This document shows positions 21,567-32,552 of a stretch of DNA of 64,000 nt, one piece after another. The stretch is taken from the NCBI GenBank assembly GCA_032622095.1, contig CP136069.1, positions 123,742,126 to 123,806,125 of the forward strand. Direction: 5' to 3'. The position numbers and the translations under genes were made by a program. A model generated the notes under the pieces. The model searched no databases and was not told the origin of the DNA. It worked only from the letters and a program-made list of their open reading frames with translations. Positions within the stretch are counted from its first letter, which is position 1; each line of letters begins with the position of its first letter. This stretch comes from Siphonodentalium dalli. Lineage: Eukaryota; Mollusca; Scaphopoda; Gadilida; Siphonodentaliidae.

Positions 21567-22059
21567 TGACCTTATCTGCAATGGGAGACCTAGCACATAT
21601 CTAAGTTCCCAGATGGTGAAGTCTCGTTTTTAGCTTCTAAATAACACATGCCAAATGACCTGAGCTCACAAAAATTGAAGCACAAGGTTGCCAAGTTAGC
21701 CAACGTAGGTAATTATGAATGTATGCCGTTCAGAATAGACGTGCTTACACAAATTATGTGCTTCAATCGCAATCCCGTGATGGTGATCAATCGTAGCACA
21801 TATTTGTAATCTGTATCGACACTATGCAAATTGTCTACATGATCGCTAGATGCGGAACTCAATTGATTGCCTTATGTTTAGAACCATATATCCAATTCAG
21901 ATTATATGAATAAAATTCAATGTCAGCCGTCGTTATGAGCAACAAAACATTGATTGGAATGAACAGAAATGTTGAGAAACATTAGAACAATCGGTCTATT
22001 ACGTTCTTGAATGGACGTTATCATGTACGACCAGTTATTTGCGACACTGCCGGCAGAAT

Positions 22060-22344
22060 TCATATAAATTTCCTAAATTCAGTTTCTTTTCCCCATGAGA
22101 AATCGAGCGTTTCGATCTGTTGTATCTTGTTGATAACAGTTAACACTTGTAACTTGTGTCTGTTTTCTGGGACCCCCTCCGTGAAGACAACTACTGCGGA
22201 TATGTAATGTAGGTGTTTGATCTTTTGTGGGGTGAACAGTTTAACAGATACTACCATTGGTATCGGACTACAACAATCATATAGCTGAACGGTGTACCCA
22301 TACCCACTTGTGCCAAATATGTAGACAAGTGACTTCCATTCCAT
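22060..22344 (-). CDS. Uncharacterised 94-residue open frame
   Basis: Opens at ATG 22344 (MEWKSLVYIFGTSGYG) and ends with EFRKFI at a stop. I do not recognise it. The amino-acid mix is ordinary, without low complexity or obvious transposon motifs. An overlapping upstream frame begins ATGGCGAACATGACACAAG near 22420, so the true exon structure is unclear. It could be one exon of an unseen gene or chance. Confidence 0.25.
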   Translation of the reverse strand: MEWKSLVYIFGTSGYGYTVQLYDCCSPIPMVVSVKLFTPQKIKHLHYISAVVVFTEGVPENRHKLQVLTVINKIQQIETLDFSWGKETEFRKFI

Positions 22345-22847
22345 GGCGTTTGTGATACGTTGATTGAACTGTCTTCAAGTGTCTTACTGTCACTTCTTGT
22401 GTCATGTTCGCCATGACACAGCTAGATATAAATTCAATGCAACATATCCCAAACCATCCATGAGACTGAAAGTGACTTGCCTATGTCATGATTTTTCCTA
22501 AAAAAAAACAAGTCCCAACGGATTATTTAAGAAGATTAGCATTGCTATATAGTATCTAGTGAATTTTGCAGTTTGTCATGAGACACCGAAAGACACAATG
22601 ATAGACAATGTCGATCACTAGCTGATTCGATTCGAGATTCGATATCGAAATCAGGAAGGAGATTCGATATCGAGATTCTATTCGATGCAAAATTCGGTAC
22701 CTTAATTGAATATGCATTGTGTCAATATTCTGCCAATTTGGGAATATGGAGAAACTAAACTAAAAACGAAAATAAATTTCTAAAGGAACTAAAAAACTTG
22801 TCAATTTGATAATAAAGATACATTCCAGAGAAGATGAGGCCTAAGCA

Positions 22848-22905
22848 GAATGAGATCCACAGAAGGTGAATTTAGTTATTCTAGCTCTAGTGTGGGGTAT
22901 TATAC
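22848..22905 (+). repeat. hAT-like MITE (family A), partial arm
   Basis: 'aagcagaatgagatccacag' followed by 'aaggtgaatttagtta' is one diverged arm. The complementary arm is missing. Confidence 0.6.
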
Positions 22906-23174
22906 CATTCCAATAGTGCTTTTATAGTGTGTTCTTACAAAATCAGATATTGTATGCAGCTGTTTTTGGGTGATGTTTTATAAATGAATGTATGCATTCC
23001 AATACAGTACTAGACTTGTACTTGTATTCATGATCCACATTATAAACATATACATGTATATAGATGACATAGAAAAATAAACTCTCAGTAAATTTGATCG
23101 TCAGAGTGATTTTTGATTCTGCTCAGGATATCTTTCAAGTTTCTGTTGGACAACATGCATGTTATTCACAACTC
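22906..23174. other. GNAT gene 3' flank
   Basis: AT-rich sequence downstream (minus strand) of the GNAT stop codon. No clear polyadenylation signal or repeat recognised. Confidence 0.4.
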
Positions 23175-23929
23175 TTAGCAGATTGCATGTGTGGCATTGG
23201 TAAGAAAAAACACTTTACTGAAATTAATATTAAACTTTACAGAATTGTCAGGGATCAAACTGAAGGTTCCTCGAGAAAGTTCCTTGAAATGCTGAAAATC
23301 ATTCATCGCAGCAAACTGATCAAAATGAACGTTGTTTGTCGATGAAGAAAATGATAGCTGGCTATTTACTGGAATAATTTCAAGGCACCTTCGCATGAGA
23401 ACATTGGCAATATCTGCATCATCAGCGAAAAGTGGGGCTATCTTATAACAACCGGAGCAACATTTGCGAACTAGTGCATATCCGATGACATGACTTCCAG
23501 AAACAGCAGTGAAACCAATTGTCATTGGGTGTTCACACAAGTCATGAAGTATCTCCTCGTTGGGAACTGAGCTAACTGATTTGTCGAAATTGAGAATGTC
23601 TCTAAATGGAATACCTCTTATGTCCTCAATGGCAATGGATTTTGTATTATTATGAGTAAGCGATTCCATGTTATAATTTGGTTTAGCGATGCCTTGCCAT
23701 TGGTAGAATGTTCCTTGTGTGTCATCAAAAACCATACCCATTTTGTTGAAGTAAGCAGTAATGTCCTTGCCGGCATAATTATACAAATGCTCCATGCCCC
23801 TGTCCAAAAAGTATTGTTCAGGGTAGAAGAATAGGCTATGTCCAACCCATGTTCGTCTGTAGTCGTTGTGAAGGAAGCTGTGTCCTCCGTTTACGAAGTC
23901 TTTCCTATACTGGTAGCAGAAAGAAAATC
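23175..23929 (-). CDS. YitH-like GNAT acetyltransferase, 3' coding exon (copy 1)
   Basis: The exon starts after a minus-strand acceptor (ctatttttcag) with two bases completing a codon, then about 250 residues to a stop at 23175. It opens FSFCYQYRKDFVNGGHSFL, passes TQGTFYQWQGI, then IRGIPFRDILNFDKSVSSVPNEEIL, GYALVRKC and KIAPLFADDADIA, and ends FSKVFFLTNATHAIC. This layout matches the C-terminal YitH/HolE-type acetyltransferase domain (Pfam Acetyltransf_18) following the end of an N-terminal GNAT domain. Members acetylate small molecules or proteins; the substrate here is unknown. No frame breaks were seen. The upstream exon was not identified. Confidence 0.75.
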
Positions 23930-23984
23930 CTGAAAAATAGGATGTCTCGAATTAGAATTAGATTTATTTTGATGATGGAAACAT

Positions 23985-24433
23985 ATCTTAAAGATGCATT
24001 ATCTGATTAAACATGCCTAACTTACTATTTCTTTGGCTTCGGGGATAACAAATATCTGATTCTAGTCGAGGAACCCACTCATCAAAGCTCAGTGATCAGA
24101 TATCAAATTTTGGAATCTGTTATTTCTTGGGATATGTACTTTTTTCCGCCTGGCAAATATTCATCAAACCGATAAAATTGTGAATGAAGATGGATAACTC
24201 TAAAATCAAGTGGTAATACGGCCAAATTTCATGATAATCAAGTGATAATACGGCCATATTTCGTTGAACAACATGTTGATAATTAACAAGTTTTGGGAAA
24301 TTTTATACCATAGTTGACAGTGGTTAGCATTATTTTGTTGTAGTTAATCGATTCTGATAACTAAAGCGTACTTTGAAGAAATGATGTTGTAACTTGGTGA
24401 TATGGGGACCGTCTGATCGGACTGAGTATCTTT
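23985..24433 (-). repeat. Dispersed 450-bp repeat (copy 1)
   Basis: On the minus strand it begins 'aaagatactcagtccgatc' and runs through 'cagaatcgattaac', 'ataatgctaacca', 'gttatccatcttcat', 'gatatctgatcact' and 'gagtgggttcct' to 'ccccgaagccaaagaa'. The same ordered blocks occur on the plus strand at 32553-33010. No TIR or coding seen; it may be a MITE or SINE-like unit. Confidence 0.7.
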
Positions 24434-24439
24434 AATATA

Positions 24440-24830
24440 TAAATGTGAATGTGTGTCTCTCTTCCCATCTATGTATGCTCCTTATATGCGTCCACATTTC
24501 TGCACTGCTTGCGGTGAAATTTACCCTGGGTATGTATTTCTGCTCCCCGAGTAACATGGGTTGGGTCGAGACTCTGCTCGAATCGCCTTTTGATGTTATG
24601 ACATCTTATCTGCATTACCGAACAGAAACAACACGACAAAGAACTACTTGAACGCTCTTTATCTTTGACCTCATAGGGATAGCGAATGCGTGTGTGTGTG
24701 TGTCTCTAGGCGTCCACATTTCAGCACCGATTACGATGAAATTTGGCATCGGTATGCATTTCTGCTCTCTGGTTAACATTGGGCTGGGTCCCCGGTTAAC
24801 ATTGGGCTGGGTCCCCAATCACAGAGAAAT
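24440..24830 (+). repeat. Duplicated Helitron-associated segment
   Basis: 'gcgtccacatttctgcactg...gatgaaattt...tatgcatttctgctc' occurs twice (about 24489-24570 and 24709-24775). A short tandem 'ggttaacattgggctgggtcc' follows at about 24770-24812. The text resembles Helitron interior sequence, but no clean 5' or 3' end was seen here. Confidence 0.4.
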
Positions 24831-24924
24831 GATGAGTGGAGCTTCAGCAAACAGCAATTCCTAATTGTAACTGTTTCAATTTTAATTTTGCCACACTTTA
24901 CCTGTGCAATGTCATATATATATA

Positions 24925-25560
24925 TCTCATATATATTTTGAAGACCTCTGTTTATCTGTCTGTCTGTATGTATGTTTGTTTGTCTGTCATTTATACAAAT
25001 CTACGATTCTCGACCGATCGGGACGAAACTTGGTACGTGTTTGTAGTTTGACCAGGCGGTGGACGTTGTCGTATTGGCGAGCCCGTGCGGCGCCCGCCTC
25101 GCGCATGCGCAGACGAGATCTCAGAAACGGGTGGAGCTATCGACTTGAAATTTGCTATGTGAATGTATCTTGCCCCGGATACAAATTTTATCGGGTCCCC
25201 GAGCCCGTGCGACGCCAGCTTCGCGCATGCGCAGACCAGATCTCGGAAACGGGTGGAGCTATCGACTTGAAATTTGCTATGTGAATGTATCTTGCCCCGG
25301 ATACAAATTTTATCGGGTCGCCGAGCCCGTGCGACATCAGCTTCGCGCATGCGCAGACGAGATCTCGGAAACGGGTGGAGCTATCGACTTGAAATTTGCT
25401 ATGTGAATGTATCTTGCCCTGGATACTAATTTTATCGGGTCGCCGAGCACGTACGACGCCAGCTTCGCGCATGCGCAGACCAGATCTCGGAAACGGGTGG
25501 AGCTATCGACTTGAAATTTGGTGTTTGAATAGCCCGGACAACGTCGGGTTCATCGGCTAG
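24925..25560 (+). mobile_element. Non-autonomous Helitron, upstream copy of tandem pair
   Basis: Begins TCTCATATATATTTTGAAG after an A and ends with the hairpin GCCCGGACAACGTCGGG, then 'ttcatcggCTAG' at 25557-25560. These are the standard Helitron termini (5' TC, 3' hairpin about 10 nt before CTRR). The interior holds four 122-bp tandem units starting at about 25081, 25203, 25325 and 25447. No Rep/helicase gene. The next copy starts on the very next base. Confidence 0.85.
25081..25525 (+). repeat. 122-bp minisatellite inside Helitron copy 1
   Basis: Four units, each with 'cccgtgcgacgccagcttcg', 'gcatgcgcagac', 'gatctcggaaacgggtgg' and 'tatcgacttgaaatttg'. Every long frame through this stretch is a product of the tandem repeat. 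Confidence 0.9.
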
Positions 25561-26040
25561 TCTCATATATATTTTGAAGACCTCTGTCTGTCTGTCATTT
25601 ATACAAATCTACGATTCTCGACCGATCGGGACGAAACTTGGTACGTGTGTGTAGTTTGACCATGCGGTTGTCGTTGTCGTATTGGCGAGCCCGTGCGACG
25701 CCCGTGCAGCGCATGCGCAGACGAGATCTCGGAAACGGGTGGAGCTATCGACTTGAAATTTGCTATGTGAATGTATCTTGCCCCGGATACAAATTTTATC
25801 GGGTCGCCGAGCCCGTGCGACGCCAGCTTCGCGCATGCGCAGACGAGATCTCGGAAACGGGTGGAGCTATCGACTTGAAATTTGGTATGTGAATGTATCT
25901 TGCCCCGGATACAAATTTTATCGGGGTCGCCGAGCCCGTGCGACGCCAGCTTCGCGCAGACCAGATCTCGGAAACGGGTAGAGCTATCGACTTGAAATTT
26001 GGTTTTTGAATAGCCCGGACAACGTCGGGCTCATCGGCTA

Positions 26041-26041
<1 letters not shown>
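25561..26041 (+). mobile_element. Non-autonomous Helitron, downstream copy of tandem pair
   Basis: Starts TCTCATATATATTTTGAAG directly after the CTAG of copy 1 and ends with hairpin GCCCGGACAACGTCGGGC, then 'tcatcggCTAG' at 26038-26041, followed by T. It holds three 122-bp units (about 25689, 25811, 25935; the third lacks 'gcatgc'). The head-to-tail arrangement fits rolling-circle transposition. Confidence 0.85.

Positions 26042-26085
<44 letters not shown>
26042..26085. repeat. (TA)n microsatellite
   Basis: Pure TA dinucleotide run directly after the Helitron 3' end. Helitrons insert between A and T, so TA runs are common targets. Confidence 0.95.
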
Positions 26086-26087
<2 letters not shown>

Positions 26088-27944
26088 GGTGGTGACATAA
26101 AGCAATATACATGATTCTAATATATTGCAGTACATTATTGAATAGTATTATATAATATAATAATAGTGATGTAGAATTATTGTGTTATATAATATTGAAT
26201 TAAAGCTATTTTTAGCTCTTATATATTATAAGCTGTATTTACTTAATACTTCAATGGTATGCATCATTGCTATAATATCGAGTTCATAGGGTCATGTTTG
26301 AGTGGATTTTAGAGGCCACCGAGGGGTTAGAGGATTAACATTGAGGGCTATGGGGTTTTCATGGATTTCATCCCGAAAACAGAAAACAATACTTTTCTAT
26401 ACACGAAACAAATCTATTGAGTACTATATAGCATTTATGGTTGTTATCACCATTTCATTGAAGGCTACTTACATTCTTTTATATGAACTATGGTAATCTG
26501 TTTCGATTTTGGGGTCATAGGGGCCAACATCATCATACTATAGCTGTATAAACATTATAGAGATAACACTTTTGTATTGTCTAAACTATAGAATATATTA
26601 AACATTTTTTTTAAAACAACACCTGTTATGAAATATGTGCATCATGTACATAGCAATATAAAACATGCCTTATTACACAGGTCAGATCTGTCTCATATGT
26701 TTGATAAACAAATAACAACTGAGGAGAAGGGGGTCATTAAAGTTCAATTGAAATATGAGATTGAATCACATGTGTTGTTTTAAGCAGTCTGACTTGTCAA
26801 CAAATTATAATTTCTTTTTAGAAGTGAGTGAGATTTCAATATCTGCCTGGTAAAAGTGACAGAGATAGTGATTCATTACTTCTGCTTCCAATGAATTAAC
26901 TTCAACTCCTAAACATATCCTCCCAAATCACTAAACCATTCGATCTCAAGTCAGAGGGCATTGGACGATGTCCTTATGGACAGAGTTATGCGATTTAAAC
27001 TACCCGCCCGTCCCAAATAATTTAACCCCTTCTAAAGACAAATTATTTGAGCTTTTGAAGTTGGCCCGGGTACTGATATATGAATTCCTGTGATAATATC
27101 TTTGTTAAATTATCAGTTATTGATGTAACATGTGTTACAATATTATGTATATATAGGCTGTTAACTCTTTTCGTCTATGCTAATGAGGTGTAGATCTACC
27201 ATGCTGATAATTTCTCTCGTTTTTTATTTCCGCTGTTTACAGACATTATATCTTTCCAATGATCAGCTTAGAAGAAAATTAACCCACCCATTACATAGAC
27301 ATACAGTATGCTATCCAATATAATGACTCTAATATGACCATTCTCATATCTCACCTCTAGTATTCTGATAATTCTGAATTAAAATATTTTATATCCATTC
27401 ATTATCAATCATATTTTATATCCAGGTATATACACCCCTCACTTGTATAGATGTTCAGGTATTGATTGGTTTTGAGTGGAAAAATATTAAACCTTTTCTC
27501 CAATCTCAATGATCCCATGTTTTTTAATATGCAGCTAACAACGGCATCATGCTAGATTGACTTTTAGTGTCTGGTCTGAATTCACCGAGGGATGGGTTAA
27601 ACATCTGCCGATCGTGATCGCCTCTCGTTAGAAGAAGCATCCATTCAAATGGTATATACATTAGTCAGGTATGTGTAATTTAATATATTGAATCTTCTCT
27701 GAATAGATTCAAGGGTATACCATAATACGTTTTAGTCAAAGAGACAACTCAGCAGGCGCTTATATGATCGGTCAATAAGAAATAACTTGCTGTCCGCGAA
27801 ACATTAATTTTCGGGGGTACTATATGAATGACCTCCGTCAGTCCGTTCGTGTGTCCGTCACATATTATGGGTACATTCATTAATCATTATGCAACCAACT
27901 CCTCCCACAGATTAGAATTTAGAGAATTGAAACTTTATGATAAT
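26086..27944. other. No gene recognised
   Basis: Nearly 1.9 kb of AT-rich sequence with only short frames. The last part (about 27835-27940, 'gtcagtccgttcgtgtgtccgtcac...actcctcccacag') resembles the core text of dispersed animal repeats but could not be bounded. No exon, RNA gene or TIR found. Confidence 0.4.
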
Positions 27945-28640
27945 GTTTATGGGCGGCCATTCGGTCGGAAATTACATGAAATAAAAGTTAATGGTGGTTT
28001 GTGAAAACAATAATCTCAAGTTTCAAACCAATATTCTCTATTTTCAAACCAATAATCGTTCTTGGATTCAATAAGAGACGGTTCCGTATCAATAGCCATA
28101 TTTTCTTAATCAATGGCCATCTATTTCAAACGAATAGACTCCATTTCCAAACCAATAATAGTTCTTGGATTCAATAAGAGACAGTTCCGTTTTAATAGAT
28201 ATAGATTCATAATCAATGTTGACAGATGCAAAATTAATGTTCTATTTTAATTTAATAGTATTCATTGTTCAACTAATATCTAGCAACACAACATTAGTAA
28301 GATTCGCGCATATTCAATAAACGTACATTCCGTTTCAATAGCCATGTTTTCTTAATCAATAAAGATATTTCAAACCAATAGACTATTTCCCACGATCAAT
28401 GATTATCGTTATAAAACTAATAGACCTTATTGTCATTCTTATATTTAAAAGATATAAATTATGCAATGCAAAATTAATAACGTTCGTATTCGAATCAATA
28501 TCTAATAGCAGAATCAACTATTTCCGGTGAAACCAATGACTAAAAATGCAGAATTAATGGACGAGTCTACAGAATTAATAGCTTCCGTTTACAAACTAAT
28601 GAACAATTCTTAAATCAATGAACGCTAGGGGCGCCACCAA
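27945..28640 (+). repeat. 21-bp-phased AAT-core array, copy 1
   Basis: After a conserved head (gggcggccattcggtcgg) comes about 620 bp in which the pentamer C/T-AAT-A/G recurs at near-fixed steps. AAT starts include 28009, 28030, 28051, 28070, 28091, 28112, 28133, 28154, 28173, 28194, 28215 and 28236, then 28316, 28337, 28358, and near the end 28556, 28577, 28598. Most steps are 21 bp, some 19. Sequence between cores is variable and AT-rich, although some units recur in order. The array ends near 'cgctaggggcgccaccaat'. Two further copies lie in the palindrome arms. Confidence 0.8.
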
Positions 28641-29009
28641 TCTTAAATTAACACTATGGGCGCCACCAATCTTGCTGGAGTCACCAAACACCAATCCGTG
28701 ACGTCAACATGGGATATCCCGCTGCCAAAAAATTAAAATGCATGTTCTCGAACATTTTCGCGTCAGAAAGTTACATGAACATGAAAACTGCGATGATATA
28801 CGGACTGTGGACTATATCCTGTACCTGTAGCAGATACCGAAGATCCATTTGAGAGCTTGTTTTTAATATTGTCATTATTATTGTCATACGAAGATCTGAA
28901 TTAAGCAACCGAATTTGAGGACTGTATGATGTTGATGTATCACTGTCACTGTCAGTATCTATAACTCATTCACTGTCAGTATTACTGTGATTATCACTGT
29001 TCCCAACTG
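28641..29009. other. Flank between phased array and LINE relic
   Basis: Contains a second 'gggcgccaccaatctt' and short 'cactgtcagtat' repeats near 28946-28990. Nothing else recognised. Confidence 0.4.
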
Positions 29010-29665
29010 ACCTACATGTACCAGCTCAGAAACCAGATCACACAAAGCGTCACTCAATCACCATATCTTGGAGTCACGCTCTCAAACGATATTAAATGGT
29101 CGCCACACATAGACAAGATCACGAAGAAGGCTAACAGCATGCTCGTATTCACCAGAAGAAACCTTAGGAAGGCCCCATTCAAGAGTAAATGCGTAGCGTA
29201 TGAGACACTCGTAAGATCGTCGCTGGAATACGCAGCCGTCGTGTGGGATCCTCACCAGCAGCAGAACATCGACGCCCTGGAGCGAATACAGAGAAGAGTT
29301 GTACTGTTCATGACCGGCGATTACCAATCGAAGGACATGGCCAAACTGATTAATGACTGCGAGATAAGACCACTCGAAGAAAGAAGGAAAGACTGGAGCT
29401 CTTTCACAAGATGGCTAAGGGGCAGGTGTCGGCTGTAAACACTCAGTGCTTAATTAAACCAAAAAAGGTGGGCAGAAAAATCCGAGCCAAGAAATTTGCA
29501 GATTTCAGTGCCACAAATATAGTCTCAAAACAGGAATGTAATAATTCACACTGTCCTACGAGCCACTGGTGAAAATTTAAACTCTGCTGAATACTCAAAT
29601 TAATTCTTCCCACGGACAATTATTCAGTGGAACACTCTAAACGAAACAGTTCCGCAAAGAACATA
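29010..29665 (+). pseudogene. CR1/Jockey-like LINE, 3' end of reverse transcriptase ORF
   Basis: The frame 29016-29438 reads SPYLGVTLSNDIKWSPHIDKI, then KANSMLVFTRRNLRKAP, LVRSSLEYAAVVWDPH and ALERIQRRVVLFMTGDY, the standard post-catalytic C-terminal region of CR1/Jockey-type elements. After a stop, degraded sequence continues; at about 29610-29655 FFPRTIIQWNTLNETVPQ matches the usual terminal motif. It is 5' truncated and carries stops and a frameshift, so it is dead. Confidence 0.85.
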
Positions 29666-30240
29666 ATTCTCTCTCCCGGCGTTCTACACATCCGCGAGGA
29701 TCATACGCCGTACACCATCCAGATCCAGATGCAGATGCAGGGATTGTCTGTCAAAATCCGGTGGAGAACTTAGGATGTGTTCGACAAGTACTATCAACAG
29801 CAGTATGAATATGATTATGTCAACAATAACAACAACATTTCTAACACCGTAAGATAATCGTTCGATCTACTGTGTAGTGCGTACTAGCACTGTACATTGC
29901 GACGACTTCTTCTGAAAACAACCATTGAGTGGAACCGCTTCGAACAGTCAGATGTTGATTCAGGCGATCGGTAATATTGAATGTCTGAAGGATTTATTAA
30001 ATATGGATCTATTTTCTAGACGTTTCATACGAGCGTCGTGGAATAGGATTCTGAACATTGCTGGAGTATTGATCAAGTAAACCTGACAGTGCAAAGAGCA
30101 CTTCAGAACTCAATCATAAGCCAACTAGAACAGAGGTCATGTCAACTTACAGGTTGCATTATACATGCATATATTGTGACCACATAAATGATATATACAA
30201 CTGCAGTAACTTCTTCATTATTTCAGTATTCCAAACCATA
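29666..30240. other. No recognisable feature
   Basis: Possibly LINE 3' UTR near the start. No gene or repeat boundary identified. Confidence 0.35.
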
Positions 30241-30424
30241 ACCATGGTTGTTCCATAGTAATCCATACCATAATTTTTGGTCTTACATACCGGTACGGTA
30301 CCGGATTGTTTGGTTACTTTTTTTTATTTCGTACTTTGTAGAAAATCATTTATTTGTTTCCATATGGTGTGACATGGTACGACATGACCAATTGATTTCC
30401 TACATTGTACGAAACGACCAAACA

Positions 30425-30485
30425 ATAAGGTATGAAACTACCAAAAATATGGTACGAAACTACCAAAAATATGGTACGAAATGAC
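30425..30485 (+). repeat. Short 22-bp tandem repeat
   Basis: 'gaaactaccaaaaatatggtac' appears twice in a row, with degraded relatives upstream (about 30375-30425) and a related motif at 33180-33235. Confidence 0.75.
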
Positions 30486-30579
30486 TTGAGACGATACAAA
30501 ACGTCCTGTACCCATTTATATCTCCTCGGCAAGGGGAACAACCAGACAGTGACCCTGTAGACTAGCAGCGCCAACATCG

Positions 30580-30697
30580 TTGGTTTGATATTAGGCCCTA
30601 TATCACCCTGAGGTAACCTCATATCACAACCATCCTGACGTCGAAGGCTGATATGAGGCTACTGAGGACTGAAATCAGGCCTATAATATCAAACCAA
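30580..30697. mobile_element. 118-bp hairpin MITE
   Basis: 'ttggtttgatattaggcc' and 'ggcctataatatcaaacca' are inverted ends. 'cctgaggtaacctcatatca' and 'tgatatgaggctactgagg' pair further in. Nearly the whole element folds on itself. No target duplication confirmed. Confidence 0.65.
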
Positions 30698-30855
30698 CCA
30701 AGTAATACCCTACATGTATCTATTAATTACGGTAGTTCGCCTCTTAGTAACAGTGTAATAATGACAACTTTTTCTAATGAGTGACATCACAAAAAATTGG
30801 TATCTATGCCTATTCTAACAGTGAAATAGAATTGCACCATGTCAAAGCCATATTA

Positions 30856-32235
30856 GGGTGACTTCACGGGAAGTGTAGCACGAAAAGTGCCAAATGCACT
30901 CAAAAATGAAGTTTCTTCAATCACTTTCGTTTTGTTTTTATTTTGTAGCTGAAATACAGGGAACACATCTCCACAAAATTTATAGCATGGGAACCATTGT
31001 TTAAAAAGTTACATCATATCATAGATATGGCATCACTATAATATCTTTAAATTAAAGATGAAAACAGAGCAGCAGTAAACAGGGAATTCAACTGAAAATT
31101 TCAGATGAGATCTCATTTACCACAATATGTCTCAAGCTGCAGAGGAGAGCTTCTAAAATATAACAGTTTTTACAGAATTGAAAATTTTTATTCGGTTCCA
31201 AAGTTATTCCACTTTCAGTGTTTGGAAGTGATCATATTTTGTCAAAAGCCTTGCTGTTACTTGTGACAAATTTGAATAAAGTGTTAAAAACAACCCAAAA
31301 ACACTACTTTTGTGTGCCTTCTACAAATTAAAAATCCACAGAATTATAAAAAATACTTGAAAGGTTTTTGAGAAATTTGATATGTGTTCCCAAGTGATAT
31401 ATATTGCACTGGTGATTACAGGTGTTTTTCCTCCGATATATGACCTCAATGCATATTGACAAAAATCGTTCAGGAAAGGACATTTTTTTAAACAATGATA
31501 AATCAACTTTTTTACATTACTAGTGTGTTACATACTAAACTTTCTGACAGTTATGTCTGTCATGCCATCTAATACCATTATTAAAATTTACTTTCCTTGT
31601 TAAGGTGGCTGGTAATGAGAAAATTTCAGAAAAAGCCATGTTCAGGAAAGGACATTTTTTAACGGAATTTTCATCATCACTAATCAAAGAACTAAAAAAA
31701 TCACTAATTTTTAATCACAGAAATAATAGCACATCTATATTAGATATCATATCCTTATTGTTGAAAATACACCATATGTGACATATTTAATGGTGTTTTC
31801 TTCAATACTGGCTGTAATTGATTTGATTTTGGTGTTTGTTTTATTTTTTTAACGGAATGTCTCCAAAATAACAAAAAGTGACATAAAATTACATATTTTT
31901 GACATTTTTACAAGAATTTTTCACTAATAAGAACAGAATGTCTTAGATTATAATTACTGTATAAAACTTGTTTCCTTTGTACTATATATTTTCTTATAAT
32001 CACCTTATTATTGAGACCATTTCCTGTTTGGCACAGAGAAAATGGCATAAAAATGCACATTTCTGGTCATAAAATTGCAAAAAATAGTCATATTCAGCTG
32101 AAATTTGCTGCGCCGGTCACATAAATATACCTTTATATCATAAAAGATGAATGGTAGGTTGGTCATACACTGAACATGAATTTAAGGGAGATATGTGTCC
32201 AATTCCTTCATGCTACACTTCCCGTGAAATCACCC
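30856..32235. mobile_element. 1.38-kb TIR element, no coding
   Basis: Ends GGGTGACTTCACGGGAAGTG and the complement of GGGTGATTTCACGGGAAGTG give a TIR of about 29 bp. ATTA flanks both ends (30852-30855 and 32236-32239). The interior is AT-rich with no long frame. The G-rich end could fit a PIF/Harbinger mobiliser, but the 4-bp flank is not its usual TWA, so the class is open. Confidence 0.75.
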
Positions 32236-32552
32236 ATTACTCAGATCGTGATGTCATAAAATCATACATGTATTACTTTTAATTAGTGATGTCGTAAAGT
32301 GATATTACTCGATTTATACCGATATTGGACCGATATACATGTACCCTGTAGCCATCTGTAGGAAACTTCCTTCCAAGGGGGTGCTGTCGGAACATACATG
32401 TATCAAGGTGGACCCCCTCCCCAATGATAATGTGCAATGGATGAATAGGTTGCTGGCATTTCATACCATGGAAGTTTGACATAGAGATGTTTCGCACCAG
32501 GGTTCTGGACATTTCATACCAGTTCCTGTGTATCGGTATTATTTAAAAAAAA

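Noticed and set aside
24904-26098. Several 60-126-codon frames on both strands, Arg/Ala rich
   Set aside because: All run through the 122-bp tandem units of the Helitrons; repeated peptide blocks simply mirror the DNA repeat.
27989-28620. CRISPR array or heptad-repeat protein in the 21-bp array
   Set aside because: The conserved part is only about 5 bp, and steps alternate between 21 and 19 bp, so neither repeats and spacers nor a reading frame are maintained.
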